Origin: Eustoma russellianum
Lineage: Eukaryota; Streptophyta; Magnoliopsida; Gentianales; Gentianaceae
Length of the DNA: 64,000 bases
Direction: 5' to 3'
NCBI GenBank assembly: GCA_036186865.1
Contig: AP025040.1
Span: 44,518,321 to 44,582,320 of the forward strand
Shown: positions 10,617 through 22,925 of the stretch, in pieces
Numbering within the stretch: the stretch's first letter is position 1
Layout: each line of letters starts with the position of its first letter
The notes under the pieces: model-generated
Told to the model about the DNA's origin: nothing
The model's input: the letters and a program-made list of their open reading frames with translations, nothing else
Database searches by the model: none
Translations under genes and position numbers: made by a program

Positions 10617-10985
10617 CTGGTTCTGGTCAAGTGGCCAGCGGCATTGTCACCGATTGGAAGGTCGCAGTTTCAATCCCTGCTCCTAAATTTTCGGTATCAG
10701 GAATTCTGTTAGATTTAATATATAAGCAAAACCTCCTTCAGTACACCACAAAAGGCTGCTGGCCTAGTGGTCAGCGCTTGAGTCAGAACGAAAGAGGTCA
10801 CGGGTTCGGGCCCCCTCCAGCTGAAACATCGGATGTTTTTTGGATTTTCTGGAATTCTGCCTTTTGTTTTAATATATTATTATAACTGCTCCCTTGAAGT
10901 ATCAAAAGGCCATTTGGCCTAGTGGGAGCAGCGGCTGTCATAAGGGCAGGGGTCTCAGGTTCGATTCTGGCTCCTAAAATTAAGG
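10617..10985 (+). repeat. Three tandem tRNA-like modules in the element 1 leader
   Basis: Each module has a Pol III A box matching TRGYNNARNNG and, exactly 43 nt downstream, a B-box-like sequence: TGGTCAAGTGG (10624) with GTTTCAATCCC (10667), TGGCCTAGTGG (10760) with GGTTCGGGCCC (10803), and TGGCCTAGTGG (10915) with GGTTCGATTCT (10958). The acceptor stems do not pair, so these are not tRNA genes. They resemble SINE heads or decayed tRNAs. They lie between the PBS and gag. Confidence 0.75.
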
Positions 10986-11279
10986 AGCAATTTTTGCTCC
11001 AGTACTGGAGCATTCTGGCAGCGGGTCTGGGCCTCGGATCCGGGTTTGACCCGGTCCAGCCCTGCAGCAGAACAGGGCATCGGCCCAAATTGCAATTTAA
11101 AAAAAAAAGGGTTTCAGATGGGCTTTCAGATTTGGTCCCAATTCGGTTCAGAAAAGGGCTTCGGCCCAATACAGATTCCAAATAAAAAAAAAAAGCAAAA
11201 TCCGGAAATCAGAACAGGCCGGGCGGGTTCTGACCCGGCCCGACCCGGCCCCAGCCCCTTTATTTAGTTTTTTAATTTC

Positions 11280-11670
11280 AGTTTGTTGTTTGTGTGTATA
11301 TTATTATTATTTTGGATAAAGTAAATAATAATAATTTCTTATTATTATTATTTAAAGTTTATTTTAAGGAAAATAGTAGTAATAACAAATTGTTGTTATT
11401 ATTATTATTTTGAAGTCTCCTTTTAAAGAATAATAATAATAATGATGATAATTTAATTATTATTGTTATTATTATTAAAGGAAAATAGTAATAATAAATA
11501 ATTATTATTATTATTTTAAAGTTCTTTTAAAGGAAAATAAAGTAAATAATAATGATGATAATTTGATTATTATTGTTATTATTTAAGGTTTATTAAGAAA
11601 AATAGTAATAATAATAATAAATTCTTGTTATTATTATTATTATTTTAAAGAAATCCAAAATAATAATAAT
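11280..11670. repeat. TAA/TTA microsatellite region in the element 1 leader
   Basis: About 390 bp are almost entirely ATT and AAT triplet runs, arranged so that TTA runs face TAA runs; the RNA could fold back. The rest of the leader (11670-12754) has no long ORF or known motif. Confidence 0.9.
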
Positions 11671-12754
11671 CAAGTGTTAAGTTTAGTTTCTGGTTATTGC
11701 ATTATTATCTTTATATGCATGCAGTTAATTGTTTATTTATTTATTTATGCCTTATGTTTATGCATGTTAATAAATAAATAAAATAAAAAGAACTTAACTC
11801 AATAAGGATACGAATCTTGCTTGACCCGGTTTGACTGAGTTCAACCAAGTTAATTCGATGAGTTAAGTTGACTGAATTAACCAATACTTATCAATCAATG
11901 CGGTTTATACTCGTGATAGATGACTCATTGAGTTGTGATAAAAACACCGTACACATAGTTTTGTCTAAGAAAGCCGGTACTTAAGCGAGACCATTGTGAC
12001 TCCACCGGTGGCCTGGAAATTATGTGGAATGGTAATACACCCTTATAGCAAGTGGGTATTACTGAATCGGTTCACTTCACACTCAATGTGACCCATCATA
12101 AGGTTATATCACTTGTTAAATTGATTGATAAAGATATTGTTTTCTTATACCGTAAGGAGAACTGAGCTTGGTTCAAGGTGGTTCTTATTTGAGCCGTAAA
12201 GGGAATCAAGCTAGTTCAAATTGGTTTAAGTAAAACAAAACGGATTTGGGGTTAAGTATGCACGGTACGTGCAAAAGGGTCAGTCAGGAAACTGCGGATC
12301 ATTTAGAACCATAAAGTTACGCGACTTAGCAAATGTAGGGCTTTAATATGATCCCCTTAAAGTGCGGCAATCATATCATCGCCACTATATTTGTTATGAT
12401 CGTGAAGGGCATGTATGTGTTGGAAGCAATCATTGACCGGCCCAAAGGAAGGTGTGATTGTCGAAGACACATATGAGCATGGTAGTGGACCCAAATAGGG
12501 CCGGCGGCGAAGCTTTAAAAGCGTAGGTTAACTCATCGGCCCAAAGGAAGGTGGTTAACCTGTGCTTGGAGAGCCGTCATATTAACCACTACACCCAATT
12601 GTTGAAAGGTATTGGGATGACTCCAAAGAGCCCCAATATTGGAAGACAATTGGTAGATGGAATCGGGGTTCTATTTTGATATTTGTTTTTATGCAGTTTA
12701 AAGATTACACGTGTTGTGTATTTAAGTCCGTTTCTTGTTTGCTTTTCAGCAATA

Positions 12755-13582
12755 ATGTCTAACATTAAGGATATTTCTACAATGAACGGTTCAAACTATA
12801 AGCAATGGAAAGATCAATTTGAGATCTTTCTGGGGATTGCTGATCTAGACAATGCGTTACAGATAGATCGTCCAGCTGTGCTGACAGACGAAAGTACCAG
12901 TGAGGAAAAATCTCACATGGCACGCTGGCTACGATCAAATCGCATGTGTCTTATGATCATGCAAAAGACTATCCCCAAATGCTTCAGGGGACACGTTTCT
13001 GAGTCCACGACGGCTAAGGAATTTTTAGCCGATCTCGAGCAAAGATATGTAAAGAATGAGAAAGCCAAGGCAGGCAATCTCTTAAAGAAACCTTGCTCGA
13101 AACAGTACCGTGGAATCGACAGCATAAGGGTGCATAGAGTTATGAATGCTGTCGGCACCAATTTCGGTGGTAACAAACGCAAAGCTGCGGAAATGGTCAC
13201 TGTGCAAAAGGCAAGTCAAAAGAAAAAAAAGGGGATGCCTACTACTGACACGCCCAAAAGCATGACTTGTTTCTTTTGCAATAAGGAAGGACATTTAAGG
13301 AAGAATTGTACCGGTTATATATCTTGTTTCAAGAAAAAGGGTACATTCTTAGTTTGTTCTGAAGTTAATTTTGTTTCGGATATAGCCACTTGGTGGGTCG
13401 ATACGGGAGCCACGACTCACCTATCTGTGACTATGCAAGGTTGCCTAAGCCATAGAAAACCAAGAGACGATGAAAGATACGTCTATTGGGGAAATGGCAG
13501 CGGCATAAAGGTTGAAGCCATCGGGCATTTCAGATTGCTGTTGACATCCGGTTTCTATCTAGATTTCATGACACTTTTGTAG
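12755..13582 (+). pseudogene. gag and protease part of copia element 1 (defective)
   Basis: The ATG at 12755 (MSNIKDISTMNGSNYKQW) is the typical start of a copia gag. The same frame is open upstream to 12683, but the earlier Met looks non-coding. A CCHC zinc knuckle (CFFCNKEGHLRKNC) lies at about residues 170-183, and the protease signature WWVDTGATTHLS follows near 13390. The N-terminal part before the knuckle is about 170 residues, shorter than usual for this gag type. The junction near 13130-13150 looks like an internal deletion that removed much of the capsid-like UBN2 region. The frame ends at a stop at 13580 because of an indel near 13564; the next coding segment continues in another frame. 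Confidence 0.9.
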
Positions 13583-16500
13583 TACCATCGTTTAAACGAA
13601 ATCTTATTTCGTTCTATCGATTGGATAAAAGTGGATATTACGGTTATTTTGGAAATGGAAATTTCCAACTTTATCATGCTTCTAGATTAATTGGTCACGG
13701 TATAATGTCCGAAATTGATAAACTTTGTTCAATAAATGTTGCTTCAAATCAGGAAACCTTGCATGTTGTAACGCGAAACGTTAAAGCAAAATTAACTCAT
13801 GAGAATTCAGGATCACTTTGGCATCGACGTTTAGGACACGTGTCCAAAAACAGAATAGAACGTCTTGTCAAAACAGAAATTCTCAATCCTTTACACTTAA
13901 CCGACTTAGAGTCGTGTGTATTTTGTGATAAAGGAAAACAAACTAAAGTCCGAAGATATGAAGCAAATCGTGCAAATAGTCTATTAGAGTTGATTCATAC
14001 CGATATTAGTGGCCCATTTCATCTGGTTACTCGAAATGGCCACTCTTATTTTATCACCTTTATTGACGACTATTCGCGATATGGCTACATATTCTTGATT
14101 AAAGAAAAAGCGCAAGCAATAGACATGTTCAAATCCTTTAAAGCTGAAGTTGAGTTACAACTTAACAAAAGGATTAAAGCCGTCAGATCGGACCGTGGGG
14201 TGAATACTACGGTCGATATGATGGATCAGGAGAACAGTGTCCAGGACCATTTGCTAAATACCTAGAGGAAAACGGAATCGTCCCTCAGTACACCATGCCT
14301 GGGTCACCAAGCATGAATGGTGTAGCTGAAAGACGAAACCGTACACTTATGGATATGGTGCGTAGTATGAAGAGTCAAACTACACTACCATTATTCCTCT
14401 GGAGAGAAGCGCTTAAAACCGCAGCTTACATCCTCAACCGAGTACCAACTAAGGCAACAATAAGGACCCCTTATGAGTTATGGACCACACGTAAGCCTAG
14501 CCTTAACCACATAAGGGTTTGGGGCTGTCCAGCAGAGGCGAAGCCTTACAGACCAAATGAAAGAAAGCTGGACACCAAAACAGTTAGTTGCTATTTCGTT
14601 GGTTACTCGGAAAGGTCACGAGGGTATAAATTCTACGATCCCACAAGTAAAGTGTTTTTCGAGACAAATTCGGTAAAGTTCTTTGAGGATACTTTGGTTC
14701 CGGGGGGGAATGATTTGCATCAGCAGATCATCGAGTTAGATGAGGCACACTCAGATGCGACAGAAATGCGAATCGAACCAACTTTTGGGGAGATAGCATC
14801 AGCGATACCCGCACCTGAGGTACCTCATCCCAGTAGTGACGCTCCACAGGAACAAGTTCATGTTCCTGAGGAAGTTACTGAAGAACCCTATGAATTGCCG
14901 GCTGATGCAGTTCAGGAACCTACAGTATCTCAAGAACAAGTGCCCCTAAGGAGATCCACTCGTGAACGGAGAAACCCCATACCTAGTGACTATGTGGTGT
15001 ATCTCCAAGAACACGAATTCGATATTGGTATGTTGGACGATGACCCTGAAAACGTCCAACAAGCAGTACAATGTCGAAATAAAGAAAAGTGGATAAAAGC
15101 CATGGAAGAAGAGATAAAGTCTATGCATGACAACAAAGTATGGGATGTCGTCTCGTTGCCTAAAGGTTCGAAACCCGTTGGTTGCAAATGGATATTTAAA
15201 ACCAAACGGGATTCAAAAGGCAACGTAGAACGATATAAGGCTCGACTTGTTGCTAAAGGGTTTACCCAAAAGGAGGGCATAGACTATACGGAAACCTTCT
15301 CTCCAGTATCTACGAAGGATTCCTTCCGGATAATCATGGCTTTAGTGGCACACTTAGATCTTGAGCTACATCAGATGGATGTTAAGACTGCGTTTCTAAA
15401 CGGAGAACTCGACGAAACCATTTACATGGTTCAACCGCCTCAATTCGAGGTGGGAGATCCAAAAGGCATGGTTTGTCGACTAAAGAAATCCATCTATGGG
15501 CTCAAGCAAGCGTCTCGACAGTGGTACTTCAAATTCGCCAAAGTGGTTGTCTCCTTCGGTTTTGAGGCAAACCAAATTGACGAATGCGTGTATCACAAGT
15601 TCAGTGGGAGCAAGTTCATATTCATGATCTTGTACGTGGATGATATACTGCTTGCAACAAACGATGTAAACATGTTGAGCGACACCAAAGCCTTTCTGAG
15701 AAAGCATTTCGAGATGAAAGACCTTGGTGAAGCCTCATATGTGTTGGGACTTGAGATACGGAGGAATCGTACCCAAGGTATCTTAGGTCTCTCACAACAG
15801 GCATACATCGAAAAGGTGTTGAAGCGGTATAGCATGGATAAATGTAAACCACTTAATACCCCTGTGGCAAGAGGAGATAAATTCAGTTTAAAACAATGTC
15901 CCAAAACAGAGTTTGAACGTTCGGAAATGAGGAATACCCCCTATGCTTCGGTAGTAGGGAGTATAATGTATGCCCAAGTATGTACACGACCAGACTTGGC
16001 ATTCATTACGGGAATGTTAGGCAAATACCTCTATGATCCAGGCAAGGATCACTGGACCGCGGCAAAGAGGGTGCTGAAATATTTACAAGAAATAAAACAA
16101 CACGTACTGACGTATCGGAGATCTGATAAGTTAGAGATCACTAGATATACAGATTCCGATTTTGCTGGATGCTATGATAGCATGAAATCGACCTCGGGCT
16201 ATGTGTTTACTTTAGCCAGAGGTGCGATCTCATGGAAAAACGCGAAACAGACCTTATTGGCGTCCTCCACTATGGAGGCGAAATTCGTAGCTTACTTCCA
16301 CGCATCCAATCAGGCGATATAGCTTCGCAATTTTGTCACAGGGCTGCGGGTATTGGAGACTATCTCATCTCCAATGAGGATTTACTGTGACAGTAAAGCT
16401 GCGGTGCTATATTCAAATAACAAACGGAGTTCATCTAAAGCGAAATACATAGAGATGAAGTATCTGGCTGTTAAAGAAAGAATTCTGAGTGGTCTGATCA

Positions 16501-16622
16501 GTATTGAGCACATCAGTACAGACTCTATGGTGGCCGACCATTTGACTAAGGCCGTGGAACCGGTTGTGTTTCACAAGCATGTTAGCCGTATGGGTCTTAG
16601 TCCAGTTGAGGATGTTTTATCC
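13567..16622 (+). pseudogene. pol (integrase, reverse transcriptase, RNase H) of copia element 1 (defective)
   Basis: Three open segments together cover pol. Segment 13567-14265 holds the integrase HHCC zinc finger (HRRLGH...CVFC), the first catalytic Asp (HTDISGP) and the second (RSDRG). A one-base loss near 14195 moves the reading into the frame of 14295-16322, which holds the catalytic Glu (GVAERRNR), the reverse transcriptase with YVDD near 15636 and the start of RNase H (YTDSDFAGC). A TAG at 16320-16322 then interrupts RNase H; the same frame continues to 16622 with CDSKAA and DHLTKA motifs. So pol has one internal frameshift and one nonsense codon, besides the frameshift at its junction with gag. 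All domains are still recognisable, so the damage is recent. Confidence 0.93.
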
Positions 16623-17054
16623 TAGTGGGAGTCTGTAAGGTTTTTTCTTGTGTTCAATAAAGTTGTTTATTTCAGACATACAGTATAATGTACATTCCGG
16701 TTATATTGAAGTTTTTCTGCAGAAGTAATGTACATTAAGCAGTTACGGCATACATTCTGAATTCTATTGATCTCGCTAAAGAGGGCCAAGTTGGAATTAG
16801 ATATGTATGATCACCTGGCATATTAATTCCACACTACATATCCATTTCAGTATCCATGTCATTCAGTAGAATGTTAGTATCATGATTTAAGAGGGACTAG
16901 CCACTAATTCAATGTGGGGACGTGCGGCTTAAGTCTTTTGCTAACATTTGCTGATGGACCGGAAAAGGAAAGACACACTAAAGGACATACGGTATATGAG
17001 CTCAAAAGGGTGACATATAATCTTTAAGATACATACATAGTCCAAGTGGGAGAT
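16623..17054 (+). other. 3' untranslated part and polypurine tract of element 1
   Basis: No ORF. The polypurine tract GTGGGAGA (17046-17053), just before the 3' LTR, primes plus-strand DNA synthesis in LTR retrotransposons. Confidence 0.85.
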
Positions 17055-17834
17055 TGTTGGGATTAATTCGAGATACGTGTGATGCGCAGCACGTTGATAA
17101 AGTTTATACGAATTAATCATAAGGTGGACGTTATGTATGATAATATTATATGTCACATATGTCACGTAATAATATTAATTGTTACGTAAAACATCCACAC
17201 GTTAAGTGATCATCGGGTATACTCGTGGATGTATAGTGTGGTCTAAATGGAAACCCCGAATATGTAGACAGTCATATGGTCAGAGACCGCGATGGATGGG
17301 CTCAAAGTGCAACGACCATAAAGTTACGACATCTGGTCCCCGAGGGGCGACAACCCACGTGTGGCTTGTAGATAATTATTGGTACAATAATTAAATATTG
17401 GATAATATTTAATGGGAAGATAAGGTTGAGTTTTAAATTTAAGATTAAATTTAAAACCTTATACCTATCAGATCCTTCCCATCCCCTCTATATGAAGAAC
17501 GCTTCATCTCCTCATATCGTAAGAGGCAAAAAAAATCGGTTACAGAGAAGCAAAAGGGAGGGTGTGCCAAATTTTCTATAAAGTCCACACTGCCTAACCT
17601 CTCCATCGGGTAAAGCAGTGAATTGTTGAAACCAGTCAAGGGGTGTATCAACAATTGGTGGGAGGTCGTGAATCCTTGGATCACGCCAGATTCTTCATCA
17701 GCCGGAGCAGTTGCAGTGTACGTGATCAGATTAACAACGGCAATGGAGCAAGGTATATTTTCCGCATTTTGTTACTTTGTCCATTGATTCGATTAAACGG
17801 TCCTATTCAGGGGTTTATTAAATTAAATCCAACA
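17055..17834 (+). repeat. 3' LTR of copia element 1
   Basis: 780 bp, nearly identical to 9674-10453, followed by the TAAAC target duplication. Confidence 0.97.
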
Positions 17835-17839
17835 TAAAC

Positions 17840-18740
17840 CTCGTTAACTCTTTAAATATCTTTCTGTTGATAAAGTAGATTGACTAATACCATCTACTCA
17901 TCTTTCAGTTGATTCAATAGTTTTTCTATTTTTTCTTTCTCATCTAGCTTACATACTTATTAAAGAAGTCTCTTTTCCTAATTCTCTTTTATCTCTATTT
18001 ACTACTCTTGAAGTTGATTCAGTCTATATATACACACAAGCTTGATGTCGTTGAGATATACTTGAAATGTGTTGTTGTATACACACGGTTTCATTTATAA
18101 GATTCTACCATTGCATTCGAAGAATCATTCCTTGTGGTATTCGATTAATTTATAAGTTTACCTTTGTAAGAAATTCGAGATCACAGATCAAATTCATCTG
18201 ATAATTAATAAGGGTGATGAACAATTTCCATGAATAATAGAGTAAAAGAAAAATACATGCTGAAGAACGTAACTTAGGAAACCCTAGTTAATGGAAACTC
18301 ACCAATCAGGAAGAAAGCAAACCTGATGAAATTCATAAAATCAAGCGGCAGGAAGAAATGAAAGAGAACTGAGATATTGGCACGGCTCAATCAGATCAAA
18401 TCAAACCAAATAATCAAATCAAAAAGCTTGATCTTGTTCGCGTCTGAGTGAACCAGACCAATATCAGAGTCCTTGTTTCATAGGAGAACACGAATCGGAC
18501 CACCACCATTGATCGCACCGCGTCGAATCGAAAAAAAAAATAGAGAAATGAAATTGAAGATGGAGAGGAGAGAGACGAGAGATGTATAATTTGAGGTGTG
18601 AACGGTTGAGAATGTTTCGGATGAAATTTAAGGAGGAGGCGACGATTTCTGCAGGTATGCATTTATGACGCCTCTACTACCAATGCAGAAAAGCCGGTTC
18701 CCTGCATTTATTTCCATTATATTCTCTTCTTCCCTCCCCC
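17840..18740. other. Intergenic stretch, possible decayed promoter/leader
   Basis: No supported ORF. The minus strand around 18410-18600 is CT-rich, like a plant 5' leader, but no gene follows it. I see no evidence that it is transcribed. Confidence 0.4.
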
Positions 18741-18749
18741 TCTGACTCG

Positions 18750-18935
18750 GGTTTGGATCTCATCACCGCAAACCTACTCATCGCGTTGCTTGCCGCACGA
18801 CACGTACCAGTACGGATGGTGAGGCTAGATGTGGATGACCCTCATCGAGCCTCACCATCCCTGCTGACACGTATCGTTCGCGGAGGAGTGCAATGAAGGA
18901 GTTTGCGGTTAGTAGATCAGGTGTCCTCCGCCCAC
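18750..18935. repeat. Degenerate fold-back element
   Basis: Inverted arms (CACCGCAAAC near 18760 against GTTTGCGGT near 18900) and a centre with GGTGAGGCTAGATG facing a CATCGAGCCTCACC-like arm match the fold-back family at 28326, 37434, 51677 and 62085. No clean target duplication was found here. Confidence 0.5.
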
Positions 18936-18965
18936 CCCCCACCCTACAACCCATCTTCCTTCTCA

Positions 18966-21485
18966 TAGGAATGCATGACATGATAAAAACGCATACTACA
19001 ACTTAAAACAATCTGGATTACAAATTCAAAATCATAACCGTATTAGTAAATGGAGAAGTTTTATGTCCTTCTTGGAACATGCAACTAAGTAACTTATAGA
19101 TTCATTTCAAAAAAAAAAAGTAACTTATAGATTGAGAAGTTTTGCGTTTTATCATTTTTCTCGTATAAGTTACACAAATTTTGCTCGGTTTGTAAATTTG
19201 TACAAACGAGTAATGTATGAGCTCTTGTCTTTCGGCTGAACTGTTTGAGGACGTGTGTGAATGTTTAAGAACTGAGAATTAAGCCTTTTTTTGTGTGAAG
19301 GCTGCCTGGATATTTAGGGTATAGGTGTATATGGTTTGGAACAAAACTTAGGCAAGAGAAATAACTAGTGACACAATAAAAGAATTACAATATAAGATAT
19401 ACGTATCAAACAAGAATATATGGTTGTTACTTGTTACAAAGAACTCGTATATACATATGCATTTGATGAGTTAAAGATGACAACAACAATAACATCATTC
19501 TATTGCGATCCCGTCTATGACGGAGTATGGTGAGTTAAAAGATTAACTTGTTGTATTTATTGTATGAAAATTTTAAAAGTTATCTAGTTCATGAGTATTA
19601 AATACCGGTTATCATGATAAATATTACTTATAATAAAATCCATTAAAGTGAAGAAGACTCGCACTAACTCGAACCTATTATATATTAATAATTCTGGATA
19701 GATTATAAAGAAAATACTGCTAATAATATATTTTAGTTGTGCCTCAATATATGGTAGATAATAAAATCCATTAAAGTGAAGAAGACTCGCACAAACTCGA
19801 ACCTAGCAATAGCTTTTGCTGTTGTTGAGATATATTAGACACGGATGATGATAGATTATAAAGAAAATAATGCTAATAATATATTTGAGGTATCGTTTTC
19901 TTGAGATTCTTTTACCAAACTACGGTAGCTTTTTTAGATTAGATGTTGAAACTTAGACCTACATGAGTTGATGTCTATATCTACTTAAAATCTTAAGGCA
20001 ATAAATGATACATCATTTTTATATAATGCATGTATTTTATCTTAAAGTAGCCAACGTGGGACAATATACTCCATAGTCAACTAACGCTGAACAAACGAAT
20101 TGTCAGGCCATGCCCTTAATGTTTAGTTTCATGGTAAGTCACCTAACAGAAACATATATCTTCATAATGCTGATACATTGAATTCAAATGTCAAGTCAAT
20201 TCCCTTTTTTTTTACTGCAGTAATTAGTTGCGTTTACTTGCAATTCCTAGCTACATTTGCTCAGTATATTTTGACTTATTCCATTTTAACCATATTGAAT
20301 TGGGTACAAATCCAAACCGGTCTTGATTGTCCTTTTCACCCTGCGGTAATTTTTGTCATTTTATTTTAACCTAACCATGTTCAACAACTTTCCTAGAACT
20401 TTCTGGATCAAAAGGTCAATACTTCTGTCCTGTAGGCCTCCATTGCTCTAGCCACAAGGAACTTCATGGAGGATGCAAATTAGGAACTCAGCGGCCTTAT
20501 TGGTTGCAAGGTTATGCCAGAGTCCCACTGCAAGATCCCTACTACAAATCGGGACAGCAACCCTCTAATCCAATTGGTCCGAATACAATGGCTTCACCAT
20601 TACTGGCCCAGACAACAATATTGCACCCACACTGTGCATGTCCTGGTTCGAACATATGTCTTTCTGGAGCAATATCACAACCCGAGTACCAACTGAGCGA
20701 TGCGCTGGACGCAACTTTCCTAGAACTTTTAGCAAGTTGTTTAGCATGAAACCAAATATATTGTCCAATATTTCAAAACATAGCATAAAAAAGACTTGGT
20801 TTTTTCCCTTATCAAAAACAAAAGAAAAAAAACTACAAAATCAATGCGTCCAGCACATAGTGTATTCTACTAGGCAATGTAATATTGGCAGCCGATCATA
20901 TTCCCTTGAACATTGTTCAGATTGAAATATGGTATATGGTAAAATGATAGGAACAAATGCCTTAAAGTAACATACGCAACATGGTAAAATTAGGCTCTGT
21001 GTGTTTCTAACACATGTGTATGTTTGCGTACATCTGACTCCTCATACCTTAGGTGGGAGTCTCTAAAGCAAATAGTTAATGTTGTTGTTATTGTTGTTAT
21101 TGTGCACGTAGACATAGGTTTATAGATACTGAACTTGATAGGCCAATATTCATCCACCGATCCATGTAGAACAATTGTGACTCGTAAAAATGAAGGATTA
21201 TTTGCTTGAATGAGTTAATTGAAAAAATAATTTCAACCCAGTCCAAGACAATATACTCTGCATTAAATTACAAATACATTATTAAATAAATCACAAAGTA
21301 AATTTTTTTATTTTGAGAAATCAAGAAGTTGAACCATTAGATTGTACGTTTTAGTTATAATGGGTACATCAACAGGTTAAGTATAGATTACGACATTATT
21401 TGTTTAGTAATCCAGTTATAATAGGTACATCAACAAGTTGAGTACAGATTACGACATTATTTGTTTAGTGGATTAAGGCAGACAA
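18966..21485. other. Gene-poor stretch
   Basis: AT-rich. It contains two diverged copies of an ATAAAATCCATTAAAGTGAA block (about 19631 and 19764) and CAA-start SINE fragments at 19480-19532 and 21000-21105 (inverted). The region 20400-20750 is less AT-rich, with open frames on both strands but no recognisable domain. Confidence 0.5.
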
Positions 21486-22919
21486 TGTTAGGTCCCTTAC
21501 AACACAGTAAAAGAGGTTGAATAGTGTGTTCACCAAGTATACATATTTTCTTGGATGTTTTTCGTTTTTGAGTGCAAACCAATATTTAGATGTGTTCTTG
21601 AAATGAATAAAACACGCGGAAGAGTAAGAACACAATATGTATAGAGGTTCAAGTCAAAGTGACTCTACCCCTCTACCTTCTTGATTTTTCACAAGAAGGA
21701 TTTTGAAAGGGGGATTGTTATTTCTTTTGGAGGAAACAACAATCATAAACAAAACCCTAATAAAGAGAAAAACTAGGACACTTGCCTAGACCACAACCAA
21801 GAAAGTCAACCTCTTGAAGTCTAGCATCCAAAGGAGTTCCATGCACCTCAAAGAATTCCTGTAGGGAATATAGTGCACCACAACACTATCAACTAACCCT
21901 CCAATGTCTAGATTTCTTCAAACAAGAAGCACCCTTGCTTCTTGACCAACAATCGACACAGTCTCTCACAATCTTTACTCAACAACAAGAAGACTCTTCT
22001 TCTTTTTTACAACACAACTCTCAATAACAAAGTAAAATATACAATGTCTACAACTATTTTGAGAGCTTGAACTTTGAAAGAAAACTTGAGAGCTTGAAGG
22101 TAGAAAGTTGGAGGTGAAAGAGATGAAGCCCTTCCTTTATCTACCTTCATTTTTCAGCCGTTCGAAACCTTGCAGGAGCCAATAATTGGTTTTGTCTTCT
22201 TGTGATTACATGTCTTCATCTTTGGAGATCTTCTCTTGGATGGATGAAAAGCTTCTTGAGGAAGCTTCTTGTTGAAAGCTTGGAGAGGAAAGATGACTTC
22301 TCCAAGAGAGAGAACCTGTGAAATTTTACTAAAAAAGAGGGTACAAATGTCAAGTAAGCATTAAAAAATAAAGCATAAGACATTTGTGACTTTGGTCACA
22401 TGAAGCTAAGTGTTTATTGAACAGACGTTCAATGTGACATGGAGCGCCTAATGTGGTATTGAACAGGCGTTCGATGTTACATAAAGCGTCTTAAGTGGAC
22501 AGAAGAACTCGTTCGAAGTCACATGAAGCGCCTCATCTTAGCCTTCATACTTGTTCGAAGTAATTCTGACTTTTACCAAAAAGCAACTTGATGTACGCGT
22601 CCATTTTGGTTGGAGAAGTTCTTTTGACTTTGTAATACACATGAAGCGCTTGTTCAAGCGTTCAAAGTGTACTGTTTTTCTTTTTGACACATTAAGCGCC
22701 TGATGTAGGCGTTCGAAGTGTATTGGAATCCAAATACTTCACATGAAGTGCATTATGTAGGCGTTCGAAGTGTTCTGATCTCCAGAACCTTTACATTAGG
22801 CGCCTCATGTAAGCGTTCGAAGTGTACTGACTTTCAGATACTTCACATTAGGCGCCTTATGTAGGTATTCGAAATGCCAACTGTGTAAATCATCAAAACT
22901 TAACACATTCCAACCGACA
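21486..22919 (-). mobile_element. Probable solo LTR on the minus strand
   Basis: On the minus strand it starts TGTCGGTTGGAATGTGTTAA and ends TTGTAAGGGACCTAACA, with TG...CA ends and a CTATTCAACCTCTTTTACTG block near the end. This is typical of long plant copia LTRs. No 5-bp target duplication fits these ends. Instead GACAATGTTA occurs at 21481-21490 and 22916-22925, so the exact borders are uncertain. No retrotransposon coding sequence is attached. Confidence 0.5.
22390..22885. repeat. Degenerate array with GCGCCT...GCGTTCGAAGTG units
   Basis: Units of roughly 35-70 bp share ACATGAAGCGCCT (or CACATTAGGCGCC) followed by ATGTAGGCGTTCGAAGTG. At least eight diverged copies are visible inside the probable LTR. 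The spacing is irregular and the units contain no ORF. Confidence 0.75.
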
Positions 22920-22925
22920 ATGTTA

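Larger units (their letters stand above)
9674..17834 (+). mobile_element. Ty1/copia element 1, complete structure, defective coding part, TSD TAAAC
   Basis: Two 780-bp LTRs (9674-10453 and 17055-17834), both starting TGTTGGGATT and ending CCAACA, bracket a PBS, gag, pol and a polypurine tract. The target duplication TAAAC is exact (9669-9673 and 17835-17839). Domain order gag-protease-integrase-RT-RNase H marks Ty1/copia. I count four substitutions between the LTRs, so the insertion is recent. The coding part has two frameshifts, one stop codon and an apparently shortened gag, so this copy cannot make a full polyprotein. Confidence 0.97.

Noticed and set aside
10617..10985. Considered as functional tRNA genes
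   Set aside because: The acceptor stems do not pair and anticodon arms are not evident; only the A/B-box geometry is tRNA-like.
10798..11267. Overlapping ORFs on both strands in the element 1 leader
   Set aside because: They coincide with GC-richer tRNA-like modules; no domain and no conservation evidence.
20504..20925. Overlapping ORFs on both strands near 20.6 kb
   Set aside because: No recognisable protein domain; equal openness on both strands suggests base composition only.
22390..22885. Array considered as a CRISPR-like array
   Set aside because: Units are degenerate, spacing is irregular, and it lies in a plant LTR-like block.
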